Below, one piece after another: positions 8,507-15,854 of a stretch of DNA of 39,034 bases. Below the pieces are notes generated by a model, which did no database searches, was not told the DNA's origin, and was given only the letters and a program-made list of their open reading frames with translations. How positions within the stretch are numbered: position 1 is the first letter of the stretch; every line of letters begins with the position of its first letter. The position numbers were made by a program, and so were the translations under genes. This DNA is from JBCCFW01 sp039029535 (GTDB taxonomy: Bacteria > Acidobacteriota > JBCCFW01). Where the stretch lies: positions 1-39,034 of the forward strand of contig JBCCFW010000054.1 in assembly GCA_039029535.1 (NCBI GenBank). Direction: 5' to 3'.

Positions 8507-10867
8507 TCACTTGCGCCGCTTGGTCCGTGCCGTCGGCTCGGCCGACCAGGGATCCTCGGGCCACGGATGCTTGGGATAGCGGCCCCGCAGCTCCTTGCGG
8601 ACCTCCGGGTACGTCGTCTCCCAAAAGCTCCGCAGGTCGCGGGTGAGCTGCACGGGGCGACCGTTGGGAGCCAGCAGGGACAGCGTCACGGGCTCACGGT
8701 GGGGACCGACCCTCGGCGACTCGGCCAGGCCGAACAGCTCCTGCAGCTTGATCGAGAGCCGCACGCCCCCCGTCTCCGGATAGTCGAGCCGTGCCGTTCG
8801 TCCGCTGGGCACGTCGAGTCGCTCGGGCGAGAGCCGGTCGAGATCGGTCCGCACGTCCCAGGGCAGCAGGGAGAGCAGGTCCACCTCGGGGAGCGTCGTC
8901 CGACCGTGACAGGCCACGCGCAGCAGTTCTTCGACATCGACCTCGAGCGCGGCGTGGCGGAGTCGTCGCAGGGTCCGCTCGGCCTCCTCGGGGAGCCCCC
9001 GCTTGGTGAGCTCCTCGACCAGCAGCTCGGCGGCCTGCTCGGGATCGACCTCGGCGGGTCGCTCACCGAGCAACAACGCACCGTGACGTCGACGGTGCCA
9101 AGCGCGCACCTTGCCGTCGTGCAGCTCGTGCACGAGCTCGGCCTCGGTCTCCTCCACCCAGTCGTCATCGACCGCGCTGGCCACCCGCACGGACGCCTCG
9201 GCGCCGGCTCCCCGACGCGCGGCGAGGAGGTCGACGCAGGTCACGAAGCGCGCGTCCCTCACCCCGCTCTCGCGCGCGAGCACGGCTCCCCCGCCCGACG
9301 CGAGCAGCAGACGCGGCGAACCGGGCTCGCGTCGTCGGGCGAGACGGTCGGGATAGGCGAGAAAGACCGCGTGTCGCAGCCGCTGCTCGTCGTCGTCGCT
9401 CACCTCGCCGAGGACGGCCCGCGCCCGCGCCGCGAGGGAGTCGGCCGCACGGCGCAGGTGACGTGGCCCTGCCTGGAGCTCGTCGGCGAGCGCGAGGAGA
9501 TCGCAGTCGGTGACGGCGACACCGCGATCATCGCGTCGAGCCCGTGGCACGAAACCCTCCGAGAGAGCCGCACAGGCCGACGCGGCCAGAGCGCTGCCGC
9601 CGGCCTCGATGAGCAGGCGACCCAGCCGCGGCGCGAGCCCGAGTCGACGGAGTCGGTCGCCGAGGGGCGTGAGGCGATCACCGTCGATCGCTCCCAGCGA
9701 CTGCAACAGCTCGAGAGCTGCGTCCACGCGATCACTGGGGGGCGCCTCGAGCCACTCGAACGACCGTGGATCGGCGCCCCAGGCCGCGAGGTCGAGCAAG
9801 GGCGGCGCGAGATCGACGCGGAGCAGCTCGGGCTCCCGCTGAGGCCGCAGGCGATCGCGCTCGTTCCAGAGCCGCAGCGCTCGCCCCGGCCCCGTCCGTC
9901 CGGCGCGACCGGCGCGCTGATCGGCCGAGTCCTGCGCGACCCGCTCGGTCTCCAGTCGATCGAGCCCCCGACCCGCGTCGTGACGGAGGACCTTGTGCAG
10001 GCCAGAGTCGATGACCTCGGTGACGCCATCGATGGTCAGCGAGGTCTCGGCGACGTTGGTGGCGAGCACGAGCTTGGGTCGCTCGGAGGGAGCGATGGCC
10101 GCGTCCTGCTCGGCCGGCTCGAGCGAGCCGTGGAGCTGGTGCACGACGAAGCCGTTGCTCTCCGCGCTCGGCCTCACGCGCTCGGCGAGCCGGCGGATCT
10201 CCGGCGCACCGGGCAGGAAGCAGAGCACGTGCCCGGTCGCCTCGCGGAGTCGCGCGCGGACGGCGTCCTCGGCCGAGAGCACGGCGTGCTCGATGGTCAC
10301 CGGGTGAGCGCGCCCGTCGACCTCCAACACCTCGGCGTCGAGGTAGGCCGCAACGGGCTCGGCGTCGATCGTGGCCGACATGGCGACCACGCGGAGCTCG
10401 GGTCGGGCCCGACGCGCTTCGCGCAAGAGAGCCAGCCCGAGATCGGCGGCCACGCTGCGCTCGTGCAGCTCGTCGAGGACGACGGTCACGAAGCTCTCGA
10501 GCAAGGGGTCCTCGACCAGCTTGCGCACCAGCAGGCCCTCGGTGGCCACGAGCAGGCGAGTCCGCTTCGAGCTTCGACGCTCGAAGCGCACCTGCCAGCC
10601 CACCTCCTCCCCGACCCGCCAGCCGTTCTCCTCGGCGATGCGAGTCGCGGTCGCCCGCGCGGCCACCCGCCGGGGCTGGAGCAAGAGCAGCGGTCCGGCG
10701 TCGAGCAACGCCGGGGGCACCTGCGTGGTCTTGCCGCTTCCAGGCGGCGCGACGAGCACCAGCGCCCCCCGCCCGTCGACACGAGCGCGGATCGCGTCGA
10801 GCTGTCGGGCGACGGGCAACACGCGGAACTCCGGACGAGCTCCGGGCGCGACCGAACGCTGCGTCAC
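8507..10867 (-). CDS. hrpB: ATP-dependent RNA helicase HrpB
   Basis: A 786-residue DExH-box helicase of the HrpB family, which unwinds RNA at the cost of ATP. Walker A is APPGSGKTT at about 40-48, the DExH box is DELH at 132-135, and motif III is SATID near 164. The second RecA lobe has the motif VLATNVAETSLTIDGV and the arginine-finger motif QRAGRAGRTGPG. The C-terminal HrpB domain ends with the typical YPEVRKELRGRYPKHPWPEDP-type signature and a basic tail. Length matches the family (about 800-830). The start is a GTG at 10867 with only a weak ribosome binding site. HrpB is widespread, and its position here says little about its role. A long antisense frame (8450-10945) is a shadow. Confidence 0.95.
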   Translation of the reverse strand: MTQRSVAPGARPEFRVLPVARQLDAIRARVDGRGALVLVAPPGSGKTTQVPPALLDAGPLLLLQPRRVAARATATRIAEENGWRVGEEVGWQVRFERRSSKRTRLLVATEGLLVRKLVEDPLLESFVTVVLDELHERSVAADLGLALLREARRARPELRVVAMSATIDAEPVAAYLDAEVLEVDGRAHPVTIEHAVLSAEDAVRARLREATGHVLCFLPGAPEIRRLAERVRPSAESNGFVVHQLHGSLEPAEQDAAIAPSERPKLVLATNVAETSLTIDGVTEVIDSGLHKVLRHDAGRGLDRLETERVAQDSADQRAGRAGRTGPGRALRLWNERDRLRPQREPELLRVDLAPPLLDLAAWGADPRSFEWLEAPPSDRVDAALELLQSLGAIDGDRLTPLGDRLRRLGLAPRLGRLLIEAGGSALAASACAALSEGFVPRARRDDRGVAVTDCDLLALADELQAGPRHLRRAADSLAARARAVLGEVSDDDEQRLRHAVFLAYPDRLARRREPGSPRLLLASGGGAVLARESGVRDARFVTCVDLLAARRGAGAEASVRVASAVDDDWVEETEAELVHELHDGKVRAWHRRRHGALLLGERPAEVDPEQAAELLVEELTKRGLPEEAERTLRRLRHAALEVDVEELLRVACHGRTTLPEVDLLSLLPWDVRTDLDRLSPERLDVPSGRTARLDYPETGGVRLSIKLQELFGLAESPRVGPHREPVTLSLLAPNGRPVQLTRDLRSFWETTYPEVRKELRGRYPKHPWPEDPWSAEPTARTKRRK

Positions 10868-10996
10868 CCCGAGACTGCCATCATTCGTCGGCTCGCCCCA
10901 CGCTCTCTTCCGCTCCTCCGCCTGGGTGCCGCTTCGGTCGCGTGACGACTTTCCCGTGCGTGCTCGTCGATCGCGGTCGTGCTCGGCACGGATCGC

Positions 10997-11002
10997 TATG
11001 AT
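10997..11002 (+). promoter_or_regulatory. Putative -10 element (TATGAT), leaderless start of kinase gene
   Basis: TATGAT ends 5 nt before the ATG at 11008, so a transcript would begin at or next to the start codon. No ribosome binding site precedes the ATG, which fits a leaderless mRNA. The hexamer overlaps a small inverted repeat, GGATC (10990-10994) and GATCC (11000-11004). Confidence 0.45.
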
Positions 11003-11007
11003 CCGGC

Positions 11008-12540
11008 ATGCCCGCTCGAGAGACCTGCCCGGACTGCGGCAGTCCCATCCCCGTGCCTGCTGCGGGTTGCCCGCGCTGCGGCGAGACGCTGCTCGACGTC
11101 TCGTCGGGTTCCGGCGCGGGCGACGGTCACACCCTCGTGAGCCTGGGCGGCGCCGAGGAGCCCGGGCGCGTGGGATTCGGCGGCGGTGTCGGCGCCGAGG
11201 TCTCCGAGCGCTACGAGATCCTGGAAGTGCTCGGACAGGGCGCCATGGGGCGGGTGGTCAAGGCGCGCGACCGCCGTCTCGAGCGGCTCGTGGCCATCAA
11301 GCGCGTGCTCAAGGAGATGGCGGTCCATCCCCGCATCCTCGAGCGCTTCATCCGTGAGGCCCACGCTCTCGCGCGCTTCAGCCACCCCGGCATCGTCGGC
11401 GTGCTCGACGTGGGCGACGACTCCGACGGCGTCTACATCGTCATGGAGCACGTCGAGGGGCCGAGCCTGCAGGCTCTCCTCGGGGACGACGAGCGCTTCG
11501 AGCCGACACGGGCCTGCGACGTCGTCTGCAAGCTCCTGGCCGCTCTCGTCGTGCTCCATGAGCGGACGGTCATCCACCGCGACCTCAAGCCTCACAACAT
11601 CATCATGAAGACGACCCGCGAGGGCGTGCAGCCGGTGCTCATCGACTTCGGCCTCGCGCGCGGCGCCGAGGACGGCGAGCTCACTGCCGCCGGTGACGCG
11701 ATGGGCACGCCCCACTACATGGCACCAGAGCAGTGGAGCTCCGCAACCGGGGTCGACCATCGCGCCGACCTCTACGCGGTCGGTGCGATCCTCTACCGAC
11801 TTCTCACCGGCAAGCTCCCTCTCGAGATCGACGAGAGCGCCCTGCCGGACGAGCTCCGCGCGGTGACCCTCCACCTGCTGCAACGCGATCGCAAGGAGCG
11901 CCCCGAGACGGCCGCCGCCGCGCTCGAGGAGCTGACCGAGGCCCAGGAAGCCCTGTCCGCCCCGGCCGAAACCACCTCGGCAGCAACCGCTCACGCCGAG
12001 GCGGTGGCGAGCTCTCAGGTCCGAACCCGCACCACCGAGGAGACCTCGGCCGAGCCTTGCTCGGCCTGCGGTCGGGGGCTTCCGGCCGAGCACCAGACCT
12101 GCCGCACCTGTGGCTCGCAGGACCGCTTCTGCAGCGAAGCGTGCTTCGAGCGTCACGTCGAGGAGGCGCACTGCATCTCGTGCCAGCGGCCGCTCGGCGG
12201 GCAGCACGTCATGAGCGAGGAGCTCAACCGCGTGCTCGGCCAGGAGCTGCGCTTCTGCAGCAGTAGCTGCCGGCGGACCCATCAGCGCCGGCACGTCTGC
12301 GCTCGCTGCGAGTCGGCGCTCCCCCGCGCTTTCCTCCGCTCGGCTCGTGCCGAAACTCTTGCTGGACGCGAGCTCCGCTTTTGCAGTGACGACTGCGTCA
12401 GCGGGTACGTCAACGAGACCGCCTGCCACCAGTGTGGGCAGGCCCTCGGCGCGTCCTACCTGTCGTCTGCTGGCCGCGGAGCCGAGCTCCGATTCTGTAG
12501 CGATGCTTGCTTTCAGCGTCACGCGCAGGAGCACCGATAG
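11008..12540 (+). CDS. Soluble Ser/Thr protein kinase with N- and C-terminal zinc-binding modules
   Basis: A 510-residue kinase without a membrane segment. It opens with a zinc ribbon (C7, C10, C21, C24). The kinase domain runs from about residue 69 (YEILEVLGQGAMG, LVAIKRV), with HRDLKPHN at 190, DFGLA at 213 and GTPHYMAPEQW in the activation segment. After an Ala/Thr/Glu-rich linker, the last 160 residues hold four cysteine-rich modules beginning at C351, C389, C431 and C473. Each shows C-x2-C, a spacer, and FCS-x2-C (for example C389/C392 with C417/C421). Modules 2-4 repeat at exactly 42 residues and resemble TRASH/MYM-type treble-clef zinc folds. The kinase could sense metal or redox state, or bind partners through these modules. 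It is probably transcribed from the TATGAT element immediately upstream. Confidence 0.93.
   Translation: MPARETCPDCGSPIPVPAAGCPRCGETLLDVSSGSGAGDGHTLVSLGGAEEPGRVGFGGGVGAEVSERYEILEVLGQGAMGRVVKARDRRLERLVAIKRVLKEMAVHPRILERFIREAHALARFSHPGIVGVLDVGDDSDGVYIVMEHVEGPSLQALLGDDERFEPTRACDVVCKLLAALVVLHERTVIHRDLKPHNIIMKTTREGVQPVLIDFGLARGAEDGELTAAGDAMGTPHYMAPEQWSSATGVDHRADLYAVGAILYRLLTGKLPLEIDESALPDELRAVTLHLLQRDRKERPETAAAALEELTEAQEALSAPAETTSAATAHAEAVASSQVRTRTTEETSAEPCSACGRGLPAEHQTCRTCGSQDRFCSEACFERHVEEAHCISCQRPLGGQHVMSEELNRVLGQELRFCSSSCRRTHQRRHVCARCESALPRAFLRSARAETLAGRELRFCSDDCVSGYVNETACHQCGQALGASYLSSAGRGAELRFCSDACFQRHAQEHR
12058..12537 (+). repeat. DNA encoding four cysteine-rich zinc modules
   Basis: Four in-frame copies of a C-x2-C ... 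RFCS-x2-C module, three of them with a 126-bp period. They diverge at the DNA level but have the same cysteine pattern. Together they form the C-terminal third of the kinase at 11008. Confidence 0.8.
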
Positions 12541-12600
12541 CTCTCTCCCGTGACCTCAGACGGCCCGGCCGCATCTCAGCCAGCGAACCGGAGCCCGCTC

Positions 12601-13179
12601 GTGAACCGACCCGTCCGCCTCGTCCTCCTCCTCTCGACCCTCGTCCTCTGGCCGAGCCTGGCCGCGGCCGACCATGGCCCCGACTCCGAGGTCACCCGCC
12701 GTGGTGGGTGGACCTTCCAGAGCTACGCCACGACCACCCTCTCCGACGACCCCGGCGAGCTCCACCAGCTCCGCTTGGGCGTCGGCCGCTACCTCACCGA
12801 CACCCTGTCGCTCTCGGCCGAGCTCGTGGTCGGCAGCTTCGACGCCGAGGTCTTCGAGGGCGTCGCCGGTGGCGACGGGACCGTCTTCGGGGTCGACGCC
12901 CTGCTCCGTTGGCGCTTCGCCGAGGGCGAACGCTGGGAGCTGGCGCTGGTCGGCGGCCTCGGCGTCGTGCGCTTCGACTCTCCCTTCCCGGCGGTCGCGA
13001 GCCGCACCAACTTCGAGGACCAGGTGGGGCTCGAGCTGGCCTGGTACCTGAATGAGCAGCTCCGTCTCCTGCTCGGCGTCCGCTACCTCCACGTGTCGAA
13101 CGCGGGCCTGTTCGGGGGCGGCCGCAACCCTGGCTACGACGCCTTCGTCCCTCAGCTCGGGCTGGCCTGGTCGTATTGA
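12601..13179 (+). CDS. PagL-like lipid A 3-O-deacylase / acyloxyacyl hydrolase family
   Basis: A 192-residue outer-membrane beta-barrel protein. The GTG at 12601 is preceded by a GGAG site and begins a clean signal peptide (VLLLSTLVLWPSLAAA, cleavage before DHG). An upstream GTG at 12550 only adds 17 residues before it. Alternating hydrophobic strands run to the end, which finishes in an aromatic residue (GLAWSY) as outer-membrane barrels do. The PagL signature is present near the C-terminus: RYLHVSNAG (His164, Ser166) followed by NPGYD. In PagL the His and Ser belong to the catalytic triad; the third residue, a Glu in PagL, is not obvious here, so activity is uncertain. The family trims acyl chains from LPS, so its presence suggests LPS. 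It follows the zinc kinase by 60 bp. Confidence 0.78.
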   Translation: MNRPVRLVLLLSTLVLWPSLAAADHGPDSEVTRRGGWTFQSYATTTLSDDPGELHQLRLGVGRYLTDTLSLSAELVVGSFDAEVFEGVAGGDGTVFGVDALLRWRFAEGERWELALVGGLGVVRFDSPFPAVASRTNFEDQVGLELAWYLNEQLRLLLGVRYLHVSNAGLFGGGRNPGYDAFVPQLGLAWSY

Positions 13180-13199
13180 ATTCCGAACGCTCGTGCGGC

Positions 13200-13241
13200 G
13201 GGCGGTCCACCGCCCATTGACGACGGTCCGGCCGGCGGACC
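13200..13241 (+). terminator. Two adjacent hairpins after the PagL-like gene
   Basis: The first hairpin is GGGCGG / CCGCCC with loop TCCA (13200-13215). The second is GGTCCG / CGGACC with a 5-nt loop (13225-13241). Both lie 20-60 nt after the stop at 13179 and before the next gene at 13277. There is no T-run, so they may attenuate rather than terminate transcription. Confidence 0.3.
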
Positions 13242-13276
13242 AAGCTCAGGTCACGGAGGGGACGAGAGCCATCGTC

Positions 13277-14428
13277 ATGAAGCGCGACGCCCAGCGTTGT
13301 TTCATCGCCCATGCCCCGGCCGACGCGGAGTTCGCCGCCCGCCTGGCCGAGGATCTCGAGTCCGTCGGCCGGACACCGGACGACGACCTGGACTCCTGCG
13401 GGACGGTGATCGCCGTCCTCTCCGCCGCCGCCCTCGAGGCGGTCGAGGTCCGCGATCCGGTCCTTGCCGCCAAGCGCGAGGCCCTGGAGCTGGTCTCCGT
13501 GCTCGTCGAGGACTGCGAGCTGCCTCCACCCCTCGTCGGCAAGCCCTCGGTGCCCTACTGGGGTGATCGCGAGGAGGCCCTCGAGGTCCTCCGCTCCGCC
13601 GTGGGCGAGGACGTCGGCGGGCTCGACGACATCATGGTGACGGCGGACCGCCGCGAGAAGGAGGCCGAGGAAGAAGCACGACGGGCTCGGTACTCGATGC
13701 CTGACGAGTCCTTCGCGAGCAATCGCCCGGCCGTCATCGGAGCCGTGGTGCTCGGCGCGGTCATCCTGGGCGCCCTCGGCTTCACCCTGCTGAGCGGCGG
13801 CGACGATGGACAAGCCGCGGCCGCCGCGCCGGCTCGCCCCAAGGCCCCCGCACCGACCCGCACGACCAAGGCCCCACCCCCTCCGCCACCGGAGCCGACG
13901 AGAACCCCGGAGGAGTGGAAGACGATCGGGACCGAGGCGGTCACGGCCCTGAGGGCGGCCCTGCAAGCGGACGACATCGGGCTCTCCATCGAGCAGCGGG
14001 ACCGCGCCAAGCAGGCCTTCACGAAGGCCGGAGTCGCAGCACCCGCCGAGCTGGCCGAGCTCGACCGCATCCTGGCGCCGGAGGAGGCCTGGCACCGTCG
14101 CTTCCAATCGGCGGTGAGCGACTTCTGCGGTGAGAACTACGCGAAGGCGAAGACGGCCTTCGACGCCATGGCCGAGGAGCGCCCCCGGGATCGGCGGGCG
14201 GCCGAGTACGTCAAGCACATCTACTACAACCTGGCGGTAACCAAGCTGCAGGAGCTCGAGCCCTGGGAGTCGGTGTACTACCTCGACGAGTTCCTGAAGC
14301 GAGAGAAGGACGCGTCGGTCCAGGACCTGCGTGGCTTCGCAGTCAGGCATCGGGAGGGCGCGAAGCTCGGCTACGAGTACACGAAGCGGGTGGACACGCT
14401 GAGACGACGACGCGCCGGATGCTCGTGA
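13277..14428 (+). CDS. TIR-like domain, transmembrane and helical-repeat protein
   Basis: A 383-residue protein from the ATG at 13277; the frame is open further upstream but that part lacks protein-like sequence. Residues 7-108 resemble a TIR_2 domain: CFIAHAPADAEFAARLAEDLE at the start, VIAVLSAAAL in the middle, then VLVEDCELPPPLVG and a short final helix. The central part is compressed and the helix that usually carries the catalytic Glu of TIR NADases is not recognisable. One transmembrane helix (about 152-174) and an Ala/Pro-rich linker follow. The C-terminal region (213-383) is helical and TPR-like (NYAKAKTAFDAMAEERP, YYNLAVTKLQELEPW). The TIR-like part would be cytoplasmic and the repeats periplasmic. 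It probably acts as an adaptor. It follows the PagL-like gene and converges on the SOUL gene. Confidence 0.75.
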   Translation: MKRDAQRCFIAHAPADAEFAARLAEDLESVGRTPDDDLDSCGTVIAVLSAAALEAVEVRDPVLAAKREALELVSVLVEDCELPPPLVGKPSVPYWGDREEALEVLRSAVGEDVGGLDDIMVTADRREKEAEEEARRARYSMPDESFASNRPAVIGAVVLGAVILGALGFTLLSGGDDGQAAAAAPARPKAPAPTRTTKAPPPPPPEPTRTPEEWKTIGTEAVTALRAALQADDIGLSIEQRDRAKQAFTKAGVAAPAELAELDRILAPEEAWHRRFQSAVSDFCGENYAKAKTAFDAMAEERPRDRRAAEYVKHIYYNLAVTKLQELEPWESVYYLDEFLKREKDASVQDLRGFAVRHREGAKLGYEYTKRVDTLRRRRAGCS

Positions 14429-14460
14429 GTCTCGTCGATGGCTGACGCGCCGACGACTCA
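14426..14460. terminator. Bulged hairpin between convergent stops
   Basis: TGAGT...CGTCG (14426-14437, with a 2-nt bulge) can pair with CGACGACTCA (14451-14460) around a 13-nt loop. The stem contains the stop codons of both convergent genes. It has no T-run and is only a weak candidate for a bidirectional terminator. Confidence 0.2.
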
Positions 14461-15096
14461 GTAGGCCGCCAGCTCGGTCTCGGCTCGCTTCCGCACGGGC
14501 ACCTGCACCTCGCCGTAGCGGAAGAAGGGCGGCACGAAGGGCCCGTTGTAGCCGAGGAAACGGGGCGGCCCATCGGCGACCCACTCGTCGGAGACCGCGA
14601 GACAGGTCTCGAGCTGACTCCAGCCACGGAGGAAGGTGTCGTGGTCGTCGTAGGCGCCACGCACGCCGACCGACGCGAGCAGCCGCGGCGTGAGGTCTCG
14701 GACCTGCACGTCGCCTCCCGGGCCCGCGGCCCCCTGCGTCGTGCTCCGGTAGAGGAAGCCCATGCTCGCCAGCTCGCCACCGTCATCGACGTAGGTCATC
14801 TCGACGGGTGCCGTCATGGCGATGTCGTTCGTCTTGATGTGCCGGAAGAGCGTCAGGAACATCGGTCTCGAGTCGGCCCCCACCTGGGCGGCTCCCACGG
14901 TCGCGGCCCGGTACGCGGGGTACTCCCGCACCTGAACCACCCCCACCGGCGTGGGCCCGGGCCAGCCCTCGGGCGTGGGCGCCGAGTGGAAGAGCCAGGT
15001 CCCGTCGGTCCGCCGCAGCGTGCTTCCCACGATGACGGCCAGGACGACCACGATGGTCGCCAGGACGGAGAGGGCTGCCTTGCGTCTCCTGCTCAC
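14458..15096 (-). CDS. SOUL-family heme-binding protein, membrane anchored
   Basis: A 212-residue protein from a GTG at 15096, which has a GGGAG site 8 nt upstream; the open frame extends 24 codons further but without a ribosome binding site. An N-terminal basic stretch and a transmembrane helix (LSVLATIVVVLAVIVGSTL) anchor it. The rest is a SOUL/HBP domain, recognised by VREYPAYRAATV, the family motif IAMTAPVEMTY, LYRSTTQG and the closing YNGPFVPPFFRYGEVQVPV. SOUL proteins bind heme or related tetrapyrroles; the bacterial roles are poorly defined. It is divergent from the cupin gene across a 98-bp gap. Confidence 0.9.
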   Translation of the reverse strand: MSRRRKAALSVLATIVVVLAVIVGSTLRRTDGTWLFHSAPTPEGWPGPTPVGVVQVREYPAYRAATVGAAQVGADSRPMFLTLFRHIKTNDIAMTAPVEMTYVDDGGELASMGFLYRSTTQGAAGPGGDVQVRDLTPRLLASVGVRGAYDDHDTFLRGWSQLETCLAVSDEWVADGPPRFLGYNGPFVPPFFRYGEVQVPVRKRAETELAAY

Positions 15097-15194
15097 CTTC
15101 AATCTCCCGCCGGGCGTAGGCCTGGACAGTGACGACGACCCCCGACATCCTGAGCTTCGTCGAAGCAAGCCGATCGGATGCAGGAGAGTCTCCC

Positions 15195-15741
15195 ATGAGC
15201 AAGGAAGCGAAGCTGGAACGTGACGAGCATGGCGTCGGTCCCGTGACCGAGGGTTGGTTCGTCACCAACCTCGACGAGTGCCGCTGGGTCTCCAGCGGGA
15301 AGTTCGGTCGCGCGGCGATCTTCGAGAACCCCGAGCAGCGCTTCGCGGAGCTGGGCCTGCACGTCCACGTGCTCGAGCCGGGCCAGCCGGCCTGTCACTA
15401 CCACCGCGAGAACTGTCAGGAGGACTTCCTCGTCCTCTTCGGCGAGTGCAAGGTCATCGTGGAAGACGAGGAGCGCGCACTGCGTGCGTGGGACCTCGTC
15501 CACTGTCCTCCCGACGTCGACCACGTCTTCGTGGGGCGCGGGAGACGGCCCCTGCGCGATCCTCATGATGGGCGACCGCAAGGGCCCCGACACGAAGTAC
15601 TTCTACCCGGTGAACGACAAGGCCGCGCGGCACGACGGCTGCTCGAAGGTCGACACCGACGACCCGAAGCTGTCCTACGCCGGCGAGCGACCGCCGAAGC
15701 CGATCCCGAGCCCGTGGAAGGAGCTGCTCGCGGGGCGGTAG
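15195..15741 (+). CDS. Cupin-domain protein, apparent +1 frameshift
   Basis: A cupin of about 181 residues when one extra base is removed. The ATG at 15195 has an AGGAG site 8 nt upstream. The first 114 codons encode the cupin barrel with a metal-binding-type motif (ACHYHRENCQEDFLVL, then GECKVIVEDEERALRAWD and CPPDVDHVFVG). At a run of four G (15533-15536) the frame must change: the continuation AGDGPCAILMMGDRKG ... YPVNDKAARH ... AGERPPKPIPSPW is in the +1 frame and ends at 15741. Read without the shift, the first frame runs on into the next gene and yields a false 834-residue fusion. Substrate unknown; the motif fits a mononuclear metal cupin. A sequencing indel seems more likely than true decay, because both parts look intact. 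Confidence 0.8.
15533..15536 (+). other. Frameshift site in the cupin gene (GGGG run)
   Basis: Reducing GTGGGGCGCGGGAG by one G joins VDHVFVG to AGDGPCAIL without loss. The reading frame 5' of this point is correct in phase 15195, and 3' of it in the next phase, up to the stop at 15741. Confidence 0.75.
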
Positions 15742-15807
15742 CCGGGAACCTGGCTGCACTCCGTACGGCAGGGCTCCCCCGCCCTGAGCCCGCGCTCGAG
15801 TCTTCGT

Positions 15808-15813
15808 TACGAT
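15808..15813 (+). promoter_or_regulatory. Possible -10 element for the 15855 gene
   Basis: TACGAT lies 41 nt upstream of the ATG at 15855, in the 113-bp gap after the cupin. A GGGAGG ribosome binding site follows at 15841-15846. No clear -35. Confidence 0.3.
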
Positions 15814-15854
15814 CCGCACCAGGTCGCGAGCTCGTGACCTGGGAGGGTCGTTCC

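Noticed and set aside
8450..10945. 831-codon plus-strand frame antisense to hrpB
   Set aside because: The minus-strand frame carries all helicase motifs; this one is a GC-rich mirror frame with no recognisable domain.
12794..14584. 596-codon minus-strand frame
   Set aside because: It crosses three genes on both strands and is Arg-rich without motifs; the plus-strand genes have clear domains.
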